NCBI RefSeq assembly: GCF_039872765.1
Contig: NZ_JBDPZC010000002.1
Location: 186,001-250,000, forward strand
Direction: 5' to 3'
Origin: Roseateles_B flavus
Lineage (GTDB): Bacteria > Pseudomonadota > Gammaproteobacteria > Burkholderiales > Burkholderiaceae_C
Length of the DNA: 64,000 nt
In this document: piece by piece, positions 25,156-34,816 of the stretch
Position numbering within the stretch: the first letter of the stretch is position 1
Layout of the letters: each line of letters starts with the position of its first letter
Position numbers and translations under genes: made by a program
The notes under the pieces: generated by a model
The model's input: only the letters and a program-made list of their open reading frames with translations
Told to the model about the DNA's origin: nothing
The model's database searches: none

Positions 25156-27426
25156 ATGGCCCTCCGCTTCGGCGCCCTGCTGCCTCAGAGTCTGGTGGCC
25201 CGGGTCTTCCTGCTGCACTCGGCGGCGATGCTGCTGTTCGTGGGTCTGGGCTTCGGCGGCTTCGCCTGGTACACAGCGCGCAGCAGCATGGACCAGGCCA
25301 TCATCGAGGTGGACACCCTGGGCGCGGTGATCAGCCCGGCGGTGGGCGAGTCCGCGGTGATCGGCGACTACGACACCATCAAGCGCCAGCTGGAACGCGC
25401 CATCGACCACCCGGCGCTGGATCGGGCCCAGTTCATCGACATGAAGGGCGCCCTGATCGACGTGCGCCGCCAGGAGCACCCGGGTCTGAGCGCCCCGCTC
25501 TGGCTGCTGCAGCGGGTCAACGAGGAGCTGGTGGATGCCAGCCTTCCGATCAGCGTGGGAGGCCGGGACTACGGCGTGCTGCGCCTGAGCTTCCACACCC
25601 GGCGCGTGGCGGGGGAGATCTGGCGCCAGGCCCTGCTGTCCCTGGCCCTGGGCCTCAGCGCCCTGGCCAGCGGCGTGGTGCTGGTGTGGTTCCCGCTCAA
25701 GCGCTGGCTGGGCAATCTGGGCCGCATCCAGGCTTTCGGCCAGCAGCTGCAGACGCAGGGCGGCACCCTCGCGAGCATGGCCGACGACGCCGCCGCGCCG
25801 CTGGAATTCCGCCAGACCTTCGAGATCCTCAACAAGGCCGCGGTCTCGCTGCAGGCCGAGCGCGCGCAGGCAGCGGTGACGCTGTCCGCCATCGCCGACG
25901 GCATCGCGACCACCAATGCGCAGGGCGAGCTGGTGCTGGTCAATCCGGTGCTGGCCGACTGGCTGGGCAGCAGCCCCCAGGAGCTGCTGGGCCGCCCCCT
26001 GCAGTCCCTGGTCCCGTACCTCCATGACGAGAAGGAGGAGGGCGACGAGGCCGGCGGCCTCATGGTGCTGGCGCGGCCGCGGGGGGCGCCCCTGATCGTC
26101 TCCGTCAGCCGCTCCTCGGTGCGGGCGGGTGACGGCCAGGTGGCCGGCTGGGTCTACGCCCTGCGCGACGTCAGCGAGCAGCAGCGCCTGGCCGCGCAGC
26201 TGCAGGAAGAGCTGGCCGCCCGCGCCGCCGCCATGCGCTCGATGCGCGAGCTGCTGGAGCAGCACCGCAGCCGCGGCAACCTCTCCCACCTGCTGCAGCT
26301 GCATGACGACGAGGCGCCGTCCGAGATCGAGCACCTCTCCCGTCTGGTGGCCGATCTCGTCCAGCAGCTCAGCGGCCAGTCCGCCCAGCTGGAGGCGATC
26401 TTCGCCCTGAGCCCGGACGCCTTCGTGGCCTTCGATGCCGACGGCACGGTGCACTACGCCAGCCCCGCCTTCGAGACGCTCACCGGCAGCGAGATCGCCG
26501 ATATCCTCGGGCTGGACGCCGCCGGGCTGTCACGCGCGCTGCAGGCGCGCTGCGTGGATGCGCAGGCCGCGCTGTCCATCGACCAGCTGGCCGGGCGCCG
26601 CCAGACCATCGAGCTGGCCCAGCCGCGCGACCGCGTGCTGGAGCTGGCCCTGCACCGCGGCAGCGGCAGTTCCATCCGCCAGGTGCTGCACATCCGCGAC
26701 CTCAGCCACCAGGTCGCGCTGGACCGGCTCAAGAGCGAGTTCGTCACCACCGCCGCCCACGAGCTGCGCACGCCCATGACCAGCATCTACGGTTTTTCCG
26801 AGCTGCTGCTGATGCGCACGCCCTCGCCGGAGCGCCTGAAGGATGTGCTCGGCCGCATCCACCGCCAGAGCGAGGCGATGATGCAGATCCTCAACGAGTT
26901 GCTGGACCTCTCGCGCATGGAGGCGCGGCGCGGCAAGGACTTCCAGTTCGAGCAGCTGGCCCTGGCGCCGGTGCTGACCGAGCTGGTGCAGGACTTCCAG
27001 CCTGCGGACGGCCGCGAACCGCCGCGGCTGCAGCTCGCCGCGGACGTGGGCGGCGCGCAGGTCCGCATCGACCGCGCGAAGTTGCTGCAGGCCCTGCGCA
27101 ATGTGCTGTCCAACGCCTACAAGTACTCGCCGGACGGCGGCGAGGTGCGGGTGACGCTCTCGCGCACCCTCCGCGAGGGGCGGCCGGCCCTGCTGGAGAT
27201 CGCGGTGCAGGACCAGGGCATCGGCATGACGGCCGAGGAGCTGAGCCATGTCAGCGAGCGCTTCTACCGCGCGGACAAGTCCGGCGCCATTCCCGGCACC
27301 GGCCTGGGCATGGCCATCGTCAAGGAGATCGTCGAGCTGATGGAGGGCAGCCTCTCGCTGAGCAGCGAGCGCGGCGTGGGCACCTGCGTGACGCTGGCGC
27401 TGCCGGAACGCTCGCTCATCGCCTGA
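25156..27426 (+). CDS. PAS-containing sensor histidine kinase, linked to PhnD-like gene
   Basis: A 756-residue inner-membrane kinase. One helix at about 13-38 and a second at about 157-182 enclose a periplasmic domain of about 115 residues. A HAMP-like region follows, then a PAS domain from about 234 (AIADGIATTNAQGELVLVN), a coiled coil (RAAAMRSMRELLEQH), a second PAS (FALSPDAFVAFDADGTVHYAS), HisKA with VTTAAHELRTPMTS (phospho-His near 535) and HATPase (NVLSNAYKYSPDGG, GTGLGMAIVKEIVE). No receiver domain is fused and no response regulator gene lies next to it. It begins four bases after the PhnD-like gene, so translation is likely coupled. Its partner regulator must be elsewhere. Confidence 0.93.
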   Translation: MALRFGALLPQSLVARVFLLHSAAMLLFVGLGFGGFAWYTARSSMDQAIIEVDTLGAVISPAVGESAVIGDYDTIKRQLERAIDHPALDRAQFIDMKGALIDVRRQEHPGLSAPLWLLQRVNEELVDASLPISVGGRDYGVLRLSFHTRRVAGEIWRQALLSLALGLSALASGVVLVWFPLKRWLGNLGRIQAFGQQLQTQGGTLASMADDAAAPLEFRQTFEILNKAAVSLQAERAQAAVTLSAIADGIATTNAQGELVLVNPVLADWLGSSPQELLGRPLQSLVPYLHDEKEEGDEAGGLMVLARPRGAPLIVSVSRSSVRAGDGQVAGWVYALRDVSEQQRLAAQLQEELAARAAAMRSMRELLEQHRSRGNLSHLLQLHDDEAPSEIEHLSRLVADLVQQLSGQSAQLEAIFALSPDAFVAFDADGTVHYASPAFETLTGSEIADILGLDAAGLSRALQARCVDAQAALSIDQLAGRRQTIELAQPRDRVLELALHRGSGSSIRQVLHIRDLSHQVALDRLKSEFVTTAAHELRTPMTSIYGFSELLLMRTPSPERLKDVLGRIHRQSEAMMQILNELLDLSRMEARRGKDFQFEQLALAPVLTELVQDFQPADGREPPRLQLAADVGGAQVRIDRAKLLQALRNVLSNAYKYSPDGGEVRVTLSRTLREGRPALLEIAVQDQGIGMTAEELSHVSERFYRADKSGAIPGTGLGMAIVKEIVELMEGSLSLSSERGVGTCVTLALPERSLIA

Positions 27427-27452
27427 GCCAGGGCAGCACCCCGGGGGCACGC

Positions 27453-27983
27453 TCAGGACGAGGCGCCCCCGTGCATCATGGCCCGCCACTGCTGGCGCCA
27501 GCGCTTGAAGAGCTGCTTGAGCTGGCGCTTGAGCGCGCGGGCCTGGCGCCACAGCAGCGTGCCGTGCAGCCAGTCCAGCACGCCCTGCTTCCAGGCGGTC
27601 CAGCGCCCGTAGAGCCGTGCGAACCAGGGCAGGGCCATCAGCGCGGGCTGGGTCAGGTGGAAGAGGCGGGCCAGCAGGGCCGTGCCGCCGAACTTGACCG
27701 AGAGGATCAGGAGCAGGCCCAGCAGGGCCCGGCCCGAGGCCATCAGCCAGACTGCCAGCAGCTTGACGGGAATCGCCAGCAGGAAGGGCAGGGCCAGCAC
27801 CACCAGCGCCGGCTTGGGCGGCAGCGCCCGGATGCGGTCTTCCAGCCACTTCAGCGGCGGCCACCGGGCCAGCCAGGCCATGAAGCGCTGCAGGGGCACC
27901 CAACCCCATTCCTCGAAGAGGATGACGAAGGCCATCAGCAGACGGCCCAGCCAGCGCAGCGGTGCGATCAGCAGCTTGAGCAT
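27453..27983 (-). CDS. putative inner-membrane protein, unknown function
   Basis: A 176-residue protein with two to three hydrophobic segments (PLRWLGRLLMAFVILFEEWGW; PALVVLALPFLLAIPVKLLAVWL) and a strongly basic C-terminus rich in Arg, Lys and Gln (ARALKRQLKQLFKRW). I chose the start at MLKLLIAPL because the longer upstream frame has no membrane signal. It converges on the kinase gene. I do not recognise a family. Confidence 0.65.
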   Translation of the reverse strand: MLKLLIAPLRWLGRLLMAFVILFEEWGWVPLQRFMAWLARWPPLKWLEDRIRALPPKPALVVLALPFLLAIPVKLLAVWLMASGRALLGLLLILSVKFGGTALLARLFHLTQPALMALPWFARLYGRWTAWKQGVLDWLHGTLLWRQARALKRQLKQLFKRWRQQWRAMMHGGASS

Positions 27984-28072
27984 GAGCCCATGATGCGCCG
28001 CAGGGCGCCCTCTGCCAAAAGCCATGCGCGCGAATGGGAGGTGGCGCTCATGGCTTCAGGCGTCGAGACGAC

Positions 28073-29233
28073 TCAGACGCCGCGCGCGCGATCCGCCGCG
28101 AAACGGGCACGGAAACCTTCGAAGTCGCCGGCATCCAGCGCGTCGCGCACTTCCTGCATCAGGTTCAGGTAGTAATGCAGGTTGTGAATGCTGGTGAGCA
28201 TGGGGCCCAGCATCTCGCCGCAGCGGTCCAGGTGGTGCAGATAGGCGCGGCTGAAGCCGCCGCTGACCGTGCCGTCGGCGTTCGTCACGCCCTTGCAGGT
28301 GTAGCAGCTGCAGGTCTCGTCCACCGGGCGCTCGTCGCTCTTGTAGCGGCTGTTGCGCAGGCGCAGGTCGCCGAAGCGGGTGAAGAGGTGGCCGTTGCGC
28401 GCATTGCGGGTGGGCATCACGCAATCGAACATGTCGATGCCCTGGCGCACGCCCTCGACCAGGTCTTCCGGCGTGCCCACGCCCATCAGGTAGCGCGGCT
28501 TGTTCTCGGGCAGCTGGTGGCCGGTGTGCTCCAGCACGCGCAGCATGTCGGCCTTGGGCTCGCCCACCGAGAGGCCGCCGATGGCATAGCCCGGCAGGTC
28601 CAGCGCCACGAGGCCGGCCAGGGAGTGGTCGCGCAGGTTCTCGTACATGCCGCCCTGCACGATGCCGAACAGCGCGTTGGGGTTCTGCAGGCGGCTGAAC
28701 TCGTCCTGGCAGCGCTTGGCCCAGCGCAGGCTCATCTCCATGGACTTGCGCGCTTCCAGCTCGGTGGCGATGTGGCCCTTGGTCTCGTAGGGCGTGCATT
28801 CGTCGAACTGCATGACGATGTCGGAGTTCAGCACCGTCTGGATCTGCATGGAGATCTCGGGCGTGAGGAAGAGCTTGTCGCCGTTGACGGGCGAGGCGAA
28901 CTTGACGCCTTCCTCGCTGATCTTGCGCATCTCCCCGAGGGACCAGACCTGAAAGCCGCCGGAGTCGGTGAGGATGGGCTTGTCCCAGCGTTCGAAGCGG
29001 TGCAGACCGCCGAACTGCTTCATGATGTCCAGGCCCGGGCGCATCCAGAGGTGGAAGGTGTTGCCCAGGATGATCTGGGCGCCCATCTCCTCCAGCGAGC
29101 GCGGCATCACGCCCTTGACGGTGCCATAGGTGCCCACGGGCATGAAGATGGGGGTCTGGACCACGCCATGGTTGAGCGTCATGCGGCCGCGGCGGGCGCG
29201 GCCCTCGGTCTTGAGGAGTTCGAACTTCAGCAT
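28073..29233 (-). CDS. tgt: tRNA-guanine(34) transglycosylase
   Basis: A 386-residue Tgt that exchanges guanine-34 of Asp/Asn/His/Tyr tRNAs for preQ1 in queuosine synthesis. Landmarks: TDSGGFQVWSLG with the conserved Asp, MQFDECTPY, GIVQGGMYENLR, and the zinc site CSCYTCKG with a later His in SIHNLHYY. The N-terminus MLKFELLKTEGRARRGRM is the usual family start, so the ATG at 29233 is preferred to longer starts. queA, the next queuosine-pathway enzyme, is on the same strand about 1.7 kb away, separated by two plus-strand genes, so the two are not one operon here. Confidence 0.96.
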   Translation of the reverse strand: MLKFELLKTEGRARRGRMTLNHGVVQTPIFMPVGTYGTVKGVMPRSLEEMGAQIILGNTFHLWMRPGLDIMKQFGGLHRFERWDKPILTDSGGFQVWSLGEMRKISEEGVKFASPVNGDKLFLTPEISMQIQTVLNSDIVMQFDECTPYETKGHIATELEARKSMEMSLRWAKRCQDEFSRLQNPNALFGIVQGGMYENLRDHSLAGLVALDLPGYAIGGLSVGEPKADMLRVLEHTGHQLPENKPRYLMGVGTPEDLVEGVRQGIDMFDCVMPTRNARNGHLFTRFGDLRLRNSRYKSDERPVDETCSCYTCKGVTNADGTVSGGFSRAYLHHLDRCGEMLGPMLTSIHNLHYYLNLMQEVRDALDAGDFEGFRARFAADRARGV

Positions 29234-29407
29234 GGGCGCGATTGTCGCAGGGGCGGGCCGGGGCGCGGCATGCGCGGCCCGGACCGGCATCACCCGCGAA
29301 TGAACGGAGGTGGCTTTCCACACCCTGCAGCCGCTCCTACACTGGGAGAAACAGGGAGACACCCGGCGGCGGCCTGCGGCTCGCGGCCCTCATGGCGGTG
29401 CGCGTTC

Positions 29408-30343
29408 ATGCGTCTCTTCTCCCTGACCTCCCCCCCTTTCCTGGCGGCCCTGGCGATGGCAATCCTGCCGGCCCTGCTGCCGGCCAGCGCATCGGCGACA
29501 ACGCCCACAGCGCCCGCAACGCCCACAGCGCCCACAGCGCACCCGCCGCCCTGCGGCCCCTTCACCCTGGCCTTCTACGAGCTCGGCCTGCTCTACCACC
29601 AAGACGAGGCCGGCGGCTTCTCCGGCATCGACAAGGACGTGGTGCAAGCCCTGCAGGCACGCAGCCAGTGTGAGCTCAGGACCCTGCTGGAATCGCGGGT
29701 GCGCATCTGGGACCGCATGGCGGCCGGCAGCCTGGATCTCAGCGTGTCGGGCATCCCCACGCCGGAGCGCGAGCGCTTCGCAGACTTCGTGCCCTATTTC
29801 CAGACCCGCAACTTCGCCCTGATGCGTCGGGAGCTGGCCCAGCGCCTGCCCACGCCCGAGGCCTTCCTGGCGGACAAGGCGCGGCGGGCCGTCGTGGTCA
29901 AGGCCTTCCGGCATGGCCCGGGCTTCGACAGCTTCATCGGCCAGCTGCGCGAGCAGGGCCGCCTGATCGAGGCGGCGGACTTCGACACCGTGCTGCGCCT
30001 CTTCCTGGCCCGCCGGGCGGACCTGATGCTGGCCCTGCCGACCTCCTGGAGCCCCATGCTGCACAAGCCCTCGCTGATGAGCCAGCTGAGCGTGCTGGAC
30101 TGGGCGCCGCAGGACCGCGTCATCCACGGCCTGATCATGTCGCGGGCCCGGCTGCCGGAAGCCGAACGCCAGCACCTGCGTCAGGCCCTGGAATCGCTGG
30201 TCGCCGACGGCAGCATTGACGCCATCTTCCGCCGCCACGTGGGCGAGCGCATGGCCCGGGAAATGCGCCTGGACCTGCCGCCGCCAAGCGCGGGTCTGCG
30301 CAAGGGCAAGGGCGGCGAGGCCGGCGGAGGGACAATGCCCTGA
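29408..30343 (+). CDS. solute-binding protein (SBP_bac_3-like), no transporter nearby
   Basis: A 311-residue secreted protein. The signal peptide (LAALAMAILPALLPASASA) is followed by a low-complexity linker of Thr/Pro/Ala (TPTAPATPTAPTAHPPP) and then a two-lobed binding domain beginning CGPFTLAFYELGLLY. Features of the amino-acid-binding (SBP_bac_3) type are GFSGIDKDVVQAL, RIWDRMAAGSLDLSVSG and the closing segment QALESLVADGSID. No ABC permease or ATPase genes adjoin it. Its TGA overlaps the ATG of the YigZ gene by one base, which implies co-transcription. Ligand unknown. Confidence 0.82.
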   Translation: MRLFSLTSPPFLAALAMAILPALLPASASATTPTAPATPTAPTAHPPPCGPFTLAFYELGLLYHQDEAGGFSGIDKDVVQALQARSQCELRTLLESRVRIWDRMAAGSLDLSVSGIPTPERERFADFVPYFQTRNFALMRRELAQRLPTPEAFLADKARRAVVVKAFRHGPGFDSFIGQLREQGRLIEAADFDTVLRLFLARRADLMLALPTSWSPMLHKPSLMSQLSVLDWAPQDRVIHGLIMSRARLPEAERQHLRQALESLVADGSIDAIFRRHVGERMAREMRLDLPPPSAGLRKGKGGEAGGGTMP

Positions 30344-30942
30344 TGCCCTTCAGCCTTGCCGACCCCGTCCACAGCGAACTGATCATCAAGAAGAGTCGCT
30401 TCCTCGGCTGCGTCGAGCCCTGTGCCGACCGCAGCCGCGCGCAGGCCCGCGTGGCCGAGCTGAAGCAGCAGCATCCCGGCGCCGCCCATGTCTGCTGGGC
30501 CCTGCTGGCCGGCGGCCAGTCCGCGGCCAATGACGACGGCGAGCCCGGCGGCACCGCCGGCCGCCCCATGCTGGACGTGCTGCGCCACCAGGACCTGGAC
30601 GGCGTGCTGGCCACCGTGGTGCGCTATTTCGGCGGGGTCAAGCTGGGCGCGGGCGGCCTGGTGCGGGCCTACACCGACAGCATCGCCCAGGCCCTGCTGC
30701 AGGCGCAGAAGATCCCCCGCGTGCGCCAGACCCGGCTGCGCTGCACCCTGCCCTATGCGCTGGAGGGACTGCTGCGCCGCGAGATCGAGCTGGCGCAGGC
30801 ACAGCTGCTCGATGTGCAGCATGGCGCCATGGTCGAGATGAACCTGTCCCTGCCCGAGCCGCAGGCCGCCGCCTTCCAGACCCGGCTCAACGAGGCCTGC
30901 CAGGGCCGCCTGGGCTGGCTGGCACCGGACGACGGCGCCTGA
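30343..30942 (+). CDS. YigZ (IMPACT/UPF0029) family protein
   Basis: A 199-residue protein of the IMPACT/YigZ family. The conserved blocks ELIIKKSRFLGCV, NDDGEPGGTAGRPML and VVRYFGGVKLGAGGLVRAYTDS are all present, and a C-terminal ferredoxin-like domain follows. Members may act in translation control or nucleotide handling, but the role is not settled. Coupled to the preceding binding-protein gene by a one-base stop/start overlap. It converges on queA. Confidence 0.93.
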   Translation: MPFSLADPVHSELIIKKSRFLGCVEPCADRSRAQARVAELKQQHPGAAHVCWALLAGGQSAANDDGEPGGTAGRPMLDVLRHQDLDGVLATVVRYFGGVKLGAGGLVRAYTDSIAQALLQAQKIPRVRQTRLRCTLPYALEGLLRREIELAQAQLLDVQHGAMVEMNLSLPEPQAAAFQTRLNEACQGRLGWLAPDDGA

Positions 30943-30960
30943 GCCCTGCCCGGGCGGCGC

Positions 30961-32025
30961 TCAGCCCTCGCGCCGCTCCAGCAGCATCGCGTCTCCGTAG
31001 CTGAAGAAGCGGTAGCCCTGTGCGATGGCGTGGCGGTAGAGCGCCATGATGTGCTCGTAGCCCGCGAAGGCCGAGACCAGCATCATCAGCGTGCTCTTGG
31101 GCAGGTGGAAGTTGGTGACCAGGCGGTCCACCACGCGGAACTGGAAGCCCGGCGTGATGAAGATGCTGGTCTCGCTGGCACCCGCCTGCAGGCTCCCGCC
31201 GCGGGCCGCGGACTCCAGCGCGCGCAGCGTGGTCGTGCCCACCGCGACGACCTTGCCACCGCGCTCGCGCGTCCGGGCGATGGCTTCCACCGTGGACGCG
31301 GGCACCTCGAAGCACTCGCTGTGCATCTGGTGCTCGGCGATCTTCTCCACCCGCACCGGCTGGAAGGTGCCGGCGCCCACATGCAGGGTCACATGGGCCG
31401 TGTCGACGCCACGGGCGGCCAGCGCGGCCAGCACGCCTTCATCGAAGTGCAGGGCGGCCGTGGGGGCGGCCACCGCGCCGGGCTGACGGGCGAAGACGGT
31501 CTGGTAGCGGCGCACGTCGTCCGCGCTGTCCTCGTGGCTGATGTAGGGCGGCAGCGGCACATGTCCATGCCGCTCCAGCAGCTCGAAGGGATCGCCCGAG
31601 AGACGCAGGTGGAAGAGCCCGTTGTCGGGGCCGCAGCGGCCCAGCACCTCGGCATCGAAGGCCTCGGCGAAGCGCACGATGGCGCCCGGCTTGGGGCTCT
31701 TGCTGGCCCGCATATGGGCCCAGACCTCGCGGGTGCCGGGCAGCACGCGCTCGATGAGGGCCTCCACCGCGCCGCCGCTGGCCTTGGCGCCATACAGGCG
31801 GGCCTTGATGACCTGGGTGTCGTTGAAGACCAGCAGGTCGCCGGGGCTCAGCAGCCCGGGCAGCTCGCGGAACACGCGGTCCACCGGGGGCTGGCTGCGG
31901 CCGTCCAGCAGGCGCGAGGCGCTGCGCTCGGGCGCGGGATGCTGGGCGATCAGCGCGGGGGGAAGTTCGAAGTCGAAGTCGCTGACGCTGAACTCGCGCG
32001 CCGCGTCGGGGGGAAGACTGCTCAT
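30961..32025 (-). CDS. queA: tRNA preQ1(34) S-adenosylmethionine ribosyltransferase-isomerase
   Basis: A 354-residue QueA that makes epoxyqueuosine from preQ1-modified tRNA using SAM as ribosyl donor. The N-terminus FSVSDFDFELPPALIAQHP, VFNDTQVIKARLYG, HVTLHVGAGTFQPV and YGDAMLLER at the C-terminus are family landmarks. The ATG at 32025 gives the standard family start; ten residues upstream are open but not family-like. It follows tgt in the pathway and lies on the same strand, but two other genes lie between them. It converges on YigZ with only 18 bases between the stops. Confidence 0.96.
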   Translation of the reverse strand: MSSLPPDAAREFSVSDFDFELPPALIAQHPAPERSASRLLDGRSQPPVDRVFRELPGLLSPGDLLVFNDTQVIKARLYGAKASGGAVEALIERVLPGTREVWAHMRASKSPKPGAIVRFAEAFDAEVLGRCGPDNGLFHLRLSGDPFELLERHGHVPLPPYISHEDSADDVRRYQTVFARQPGAVAAPTAALHFDEGVLAALAARGVDTAHVTLHVGAGTFQPVRVEKIAEHQMHSECFEVPASTVEAIARTRERGGKVVAVGTTTLRALESAARGGSLQAGASETSIFITPGFQFRVVDRLVTNFHLPKSTLMMLVSAFAGYEHIMALYRHAIAQGYRFFSYGDAMLLERREG

Positions 32026-32099
32026 GGACTTGAGGGCCGGACAGACCCGTACCAATCAGGTGACGAAGGCCTGGATTGTTCCATGCCTTCGAGCAGGAC

Positions 32100-34583
32100 T
32101 CAGAGGCCGCCCGTCCCCGTAGCCAGCACCGCACCCCACATGCCAATGGCCCAGACCGTGCGGCTGTCCAGCACTTCCAGGCGGTACAGGTCCTGCTTCG
32201 TGCCAGACTCCTGACGCTCCCAGGTCGTGCCGCCGTCGCGCGTGGCATGAATTTGCCCATCATGGCCGACCACCCACCCGTGCTGGGCATCAGCGAAGCG
32301 GACATCCAGGAAGTGCCCCGGCAAGCCGGATGAAGTCCAGGTCACGCCTTCGTCCCTGGACACCATCAGGCCGTCGACGCCCACAGCCCACAGCTGCTTC
32401 CCGTCCACCGAATGCAGGCCAAACAGGGAGCTCTTGGATGGCGTTGCGCGTTCGATCCAGCGCAGTCCCCCGTCGTCCGACTGCTGCACCCGGCCTTCCT
32501 CACCGACGATGGTCAGCCGGCCGCTGGCACTGCGGTACACCGCGGCCGGCACCTTGAGTGGCACCTGCACCGCCTTCCAGTGGGCGCCTGCGTCGTCACT
32601 GAGGAGGACCGCGCTCGTCAGGCTGCTCGGGCATTGCCGGACATCGCTGATCAAGCCGCCGCACAGGGGCGGCACCACCCAGAGGAACTGCTCATCCTGC
32701 GCTCGCAGCGAACCCCAGCGCTGCGCGGGCGTGCCGTTGAAGACTGACCAGGACTGCCCCTTGTCCGGGCTGAGCCAGAGCTGGCCGTCCCCGTCCACCA
32801 CGCCCAGACGATCCTTGCCCCAGGCCGCGAGGGAGGCGGGGGACCAGACCTGGTTGGCGACATCCATGCGGCCCGGCTTGATGCCCACCGAGGGCAGGTC
32901 TAGCAAGGACCAGGACTGCCCCCCGTTCTGGCTGCCGTAGAACTTGCCGTCGGCACCGAACAGATAGCCCTGCTGTGCGCTGGCAAAGCTGACCACCGTG
33001 GGGCTATGGAAGCGATGGCGATCGGCCACCTGGGTCCACCGGCCATCGGCCGACAGGACAAAGTCCGGCCCCATGCCACCGGCGACAAAGACGAGGGCAC
33101 CATCCGGAAGCGCTTCCAGACGTTCAAAGGCGGTGTCACGGTAGTTCCGAACCGCATCCGGCATGGACTTCAGGTCCCAGGTAGCCCCTAGGTCCTTCGT
33201 CACGCCATAGGACCTTCCGTCATAGGTCGAGCAGATCAGGCGATCACCGGTGGAGGCGCAGTTGGACGACAGCGCGAAGCTGGGAGGCAGCGACTGATCC
33301 CAAATCCAGGTGCGTCCGCCATCCAGGCTGCGCACGGGATGGCCAAAGGCGATGGCCAGCAGTCGCTGGCCGCCGTCCATCGCGGCCACCAGGTCTGCAT
33401 ACACGCCGCCGAACGGCGCGCCTTTGGTCGAGAGGGCATCCTGGATGCGCCAGGTCAGGCCATCATCCTGGCTCACGTAGGTGATGGGCAAGGGCTTGTC
33501 GCTGGCCGTGGAGGTGGACGCCTGCACCGCCCAGATGACGCCGCCGCTGGACGACCAATGCACGTCGTAGCCCCCCGCCATGCCACCCGCCGCCTTCAGG
33601 TTCAGGACCACGCGGGACGTGCCTTGCGAAGGATTGGCGCGAAAGATCTCCCCATTGGCATGCGTCAGGAGGGTGCCCTTGTCGGTGACGATGCCGTCGC
33701 CCAGAACGTCTGGCGTGCTCCAGCTGGCACCACCGTCAGCCGTATACCGGAAGCCCGGACGGGTGCCCCAGCGCGCATTCCAGATTTTGACCAGCAGGCC
33801 TCCATTGGGATAGACGTGGCTGATCGTGTAGTGGTCCTGGCTCAGGCGTCCGAAGTACAGGTGGCTGATGCCGAAGAGCCCGGGCGCCGTGGCCTGGGTC
33901 CAGCTCCGGCCGCCGTCGCTCGTGTGCAGCAGCACGTTCTCGTCCTGCAACCATTTCTCGCCGAAGACCCACACCTCGTTGCTCGACACCGCCCGAACGG
34001 CCACCAGGCGCAGATCCGACTTCTTGTGCTGCAGGCTCCAGCCAGCGCCGCCGTCACTCGTCTTGAAAATCTCGCCTTCCTCGCCGACGCGCCAGCCGGT
34101 CTTGCCGTCTGCAAAGGCCAGGCCGTAGCTCGGATTTCCTGTGGGCGAGGGCTGCTGCCAGCACCAGCCCTTCTCCTCGGCCTTGTTGCAGTTCAGACCC
34201 TTGACGATGCCCGGGCGGCTCAGCGCGATGGAGGTCTTGTACTCGCGCGTCTGGCCGGCTTCGTTGGTGATCGTCAGGTGAATCTCATAGTCGCCCGCCT
34301 TGACATAGCTGTGGCGAGGCGCCAGCTCCGTGCTGCTGCTGCCGTCACCGAACTCCCAACGGGCCTTGAGGCCGCTGGCGATGGTGGCGCTGGTGCCCAG
34401 CGGCACCGCCTGCGCCACGTCGCCGCTGGCCGGCGCGGTGATCGACAGCTCCGGCAGCGGCGTTGGCTGGACCGGGCTGGTGTCACCACCGCCACCACCG
34501 CCACCGCAGCCGGCCAGCACCACGCTGGCCAGTGCCGCAACGGCGAAGGGGGTCCGGGAAAGGGTCGACGTTGCTACCGACAT
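32100..34583 (-). CDS. large YCF48-type lipoprotein with PKD domain
   Basis: An 827-residue exported lipoprotein. The lipobox is SVVLAGC and is followed by seven Gly, then a Pro-rich linker and a PKD-like Ig domain (RWEFGDGSSSTELAPRHSYVKAGDYEIHLTI, about 60-130). The rest is a beta-propeller or propeller chain with many YCF48/sialidase-like units (for example TSDGGRSWTQA, SQDDGLTWRI, SDDGGLRWIE, TRDGGTTWERQ), each with an Asp-box-like loop. Such proteins bind partners at the cell surface; function unknown. The ATG at 34583 is preferred because AGGAGG lies nine bases upstream, inside a longer in-frame start at 34601. The Gly run recurs in four lipoproteins downstream. Confidence 0.88.
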   Translation of the reverse strand: MSVATSTLSRTPFAVAALASVVLAGCGGGGGGGDTSPVQPTPLPELSITAPASGDVAQAVPLGTSATIASGLKARWEFGDGSSSTELAPRHSYVKAGDYEIHLTITNEAGQTREYKTSIALSRPGIVKGLNCNKAEEKGWCWQQPSPTGNPSYGLAFADGKTGWRVGEEGEIFKTSDGGAGWSLQHKKSDLRLVAVRAVSSNEVWVFGEKWLQDENVLLHTSDGGRSWTQATAPGLFGISHLYFGRLSQDHYTISHVYPNGGLLVKIWNARWGTRPGFRYTADGGASWSTPDVLGDGIVTDKGTLLTHANGEIFRANPSQGTSRVVLNLKAAGGMAGGYDVHWSSSGGVIWAVQASTSTASDKPLPITYVSQDDGLTWRIQDALSTKGAPFGGVYADLVAAMDGGQRLLAIAFGHPVRSLDGGRTWIWDQSLPPSFALSSNCASTGDRLICSTYDGRSYGVTKDLGATWDLKSMPDAVRNYRDTAFERLEALPDGALVFVAGGMGPDFVLSADGRWTQVADRHRFHSPTVVSFASAQQGYLFGADGKFYGSQNGGQSWSLLDLPSVGIKPGRMDVANQVWSPASLAAWGKDRLGVVDGDGQLWLSPDKGQSWSVFNGTPAQRWGSLRAQDEQFLWVVPPLCGGLISDVRQCPSSLTSAVLLSDDAGAHWKAVQVPLKVPAAVYRSASGRLTIVGEEGRVQQSDDGGLRWIERATPSKSSLFGLHSVDGKQLWAVGVDGLMVSRDEGVTWTSSGLPGHFLDVRFADAQHGWVVGHDGQIHATRDGGTTWERQESGTKQDLYRLEVLDSRTVWAIGMWGAVLATGTGGL

Positions 34584-34816
34584 GCCTGCAATCCTCCTCA
34601 TTTATGGGTCTTCGGCCCTCGTCTGGCGCTGGCCTTCGCGCAGGCCCTGACGCCGGATACGAGCCCAAAGTTGCGCGGATTCTATGAGTCAGCATCCGGC
34701 CCCTGGCACCACCCGATGGGGGAGTACCGCCGGGCGCGTCGCGCACTCGCACACTTGATGCGCATCAACGCGCGGGGACGCCAGCGGTGCAACGATGGCG
34801 TCAAGGAGCCCTCACC

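Noticed and set aside
29234..29407. Gap upstream of the first solute-binding protein
   Set aside because: No hairpin, repeat or promoter could be supported in this 174-base gap.
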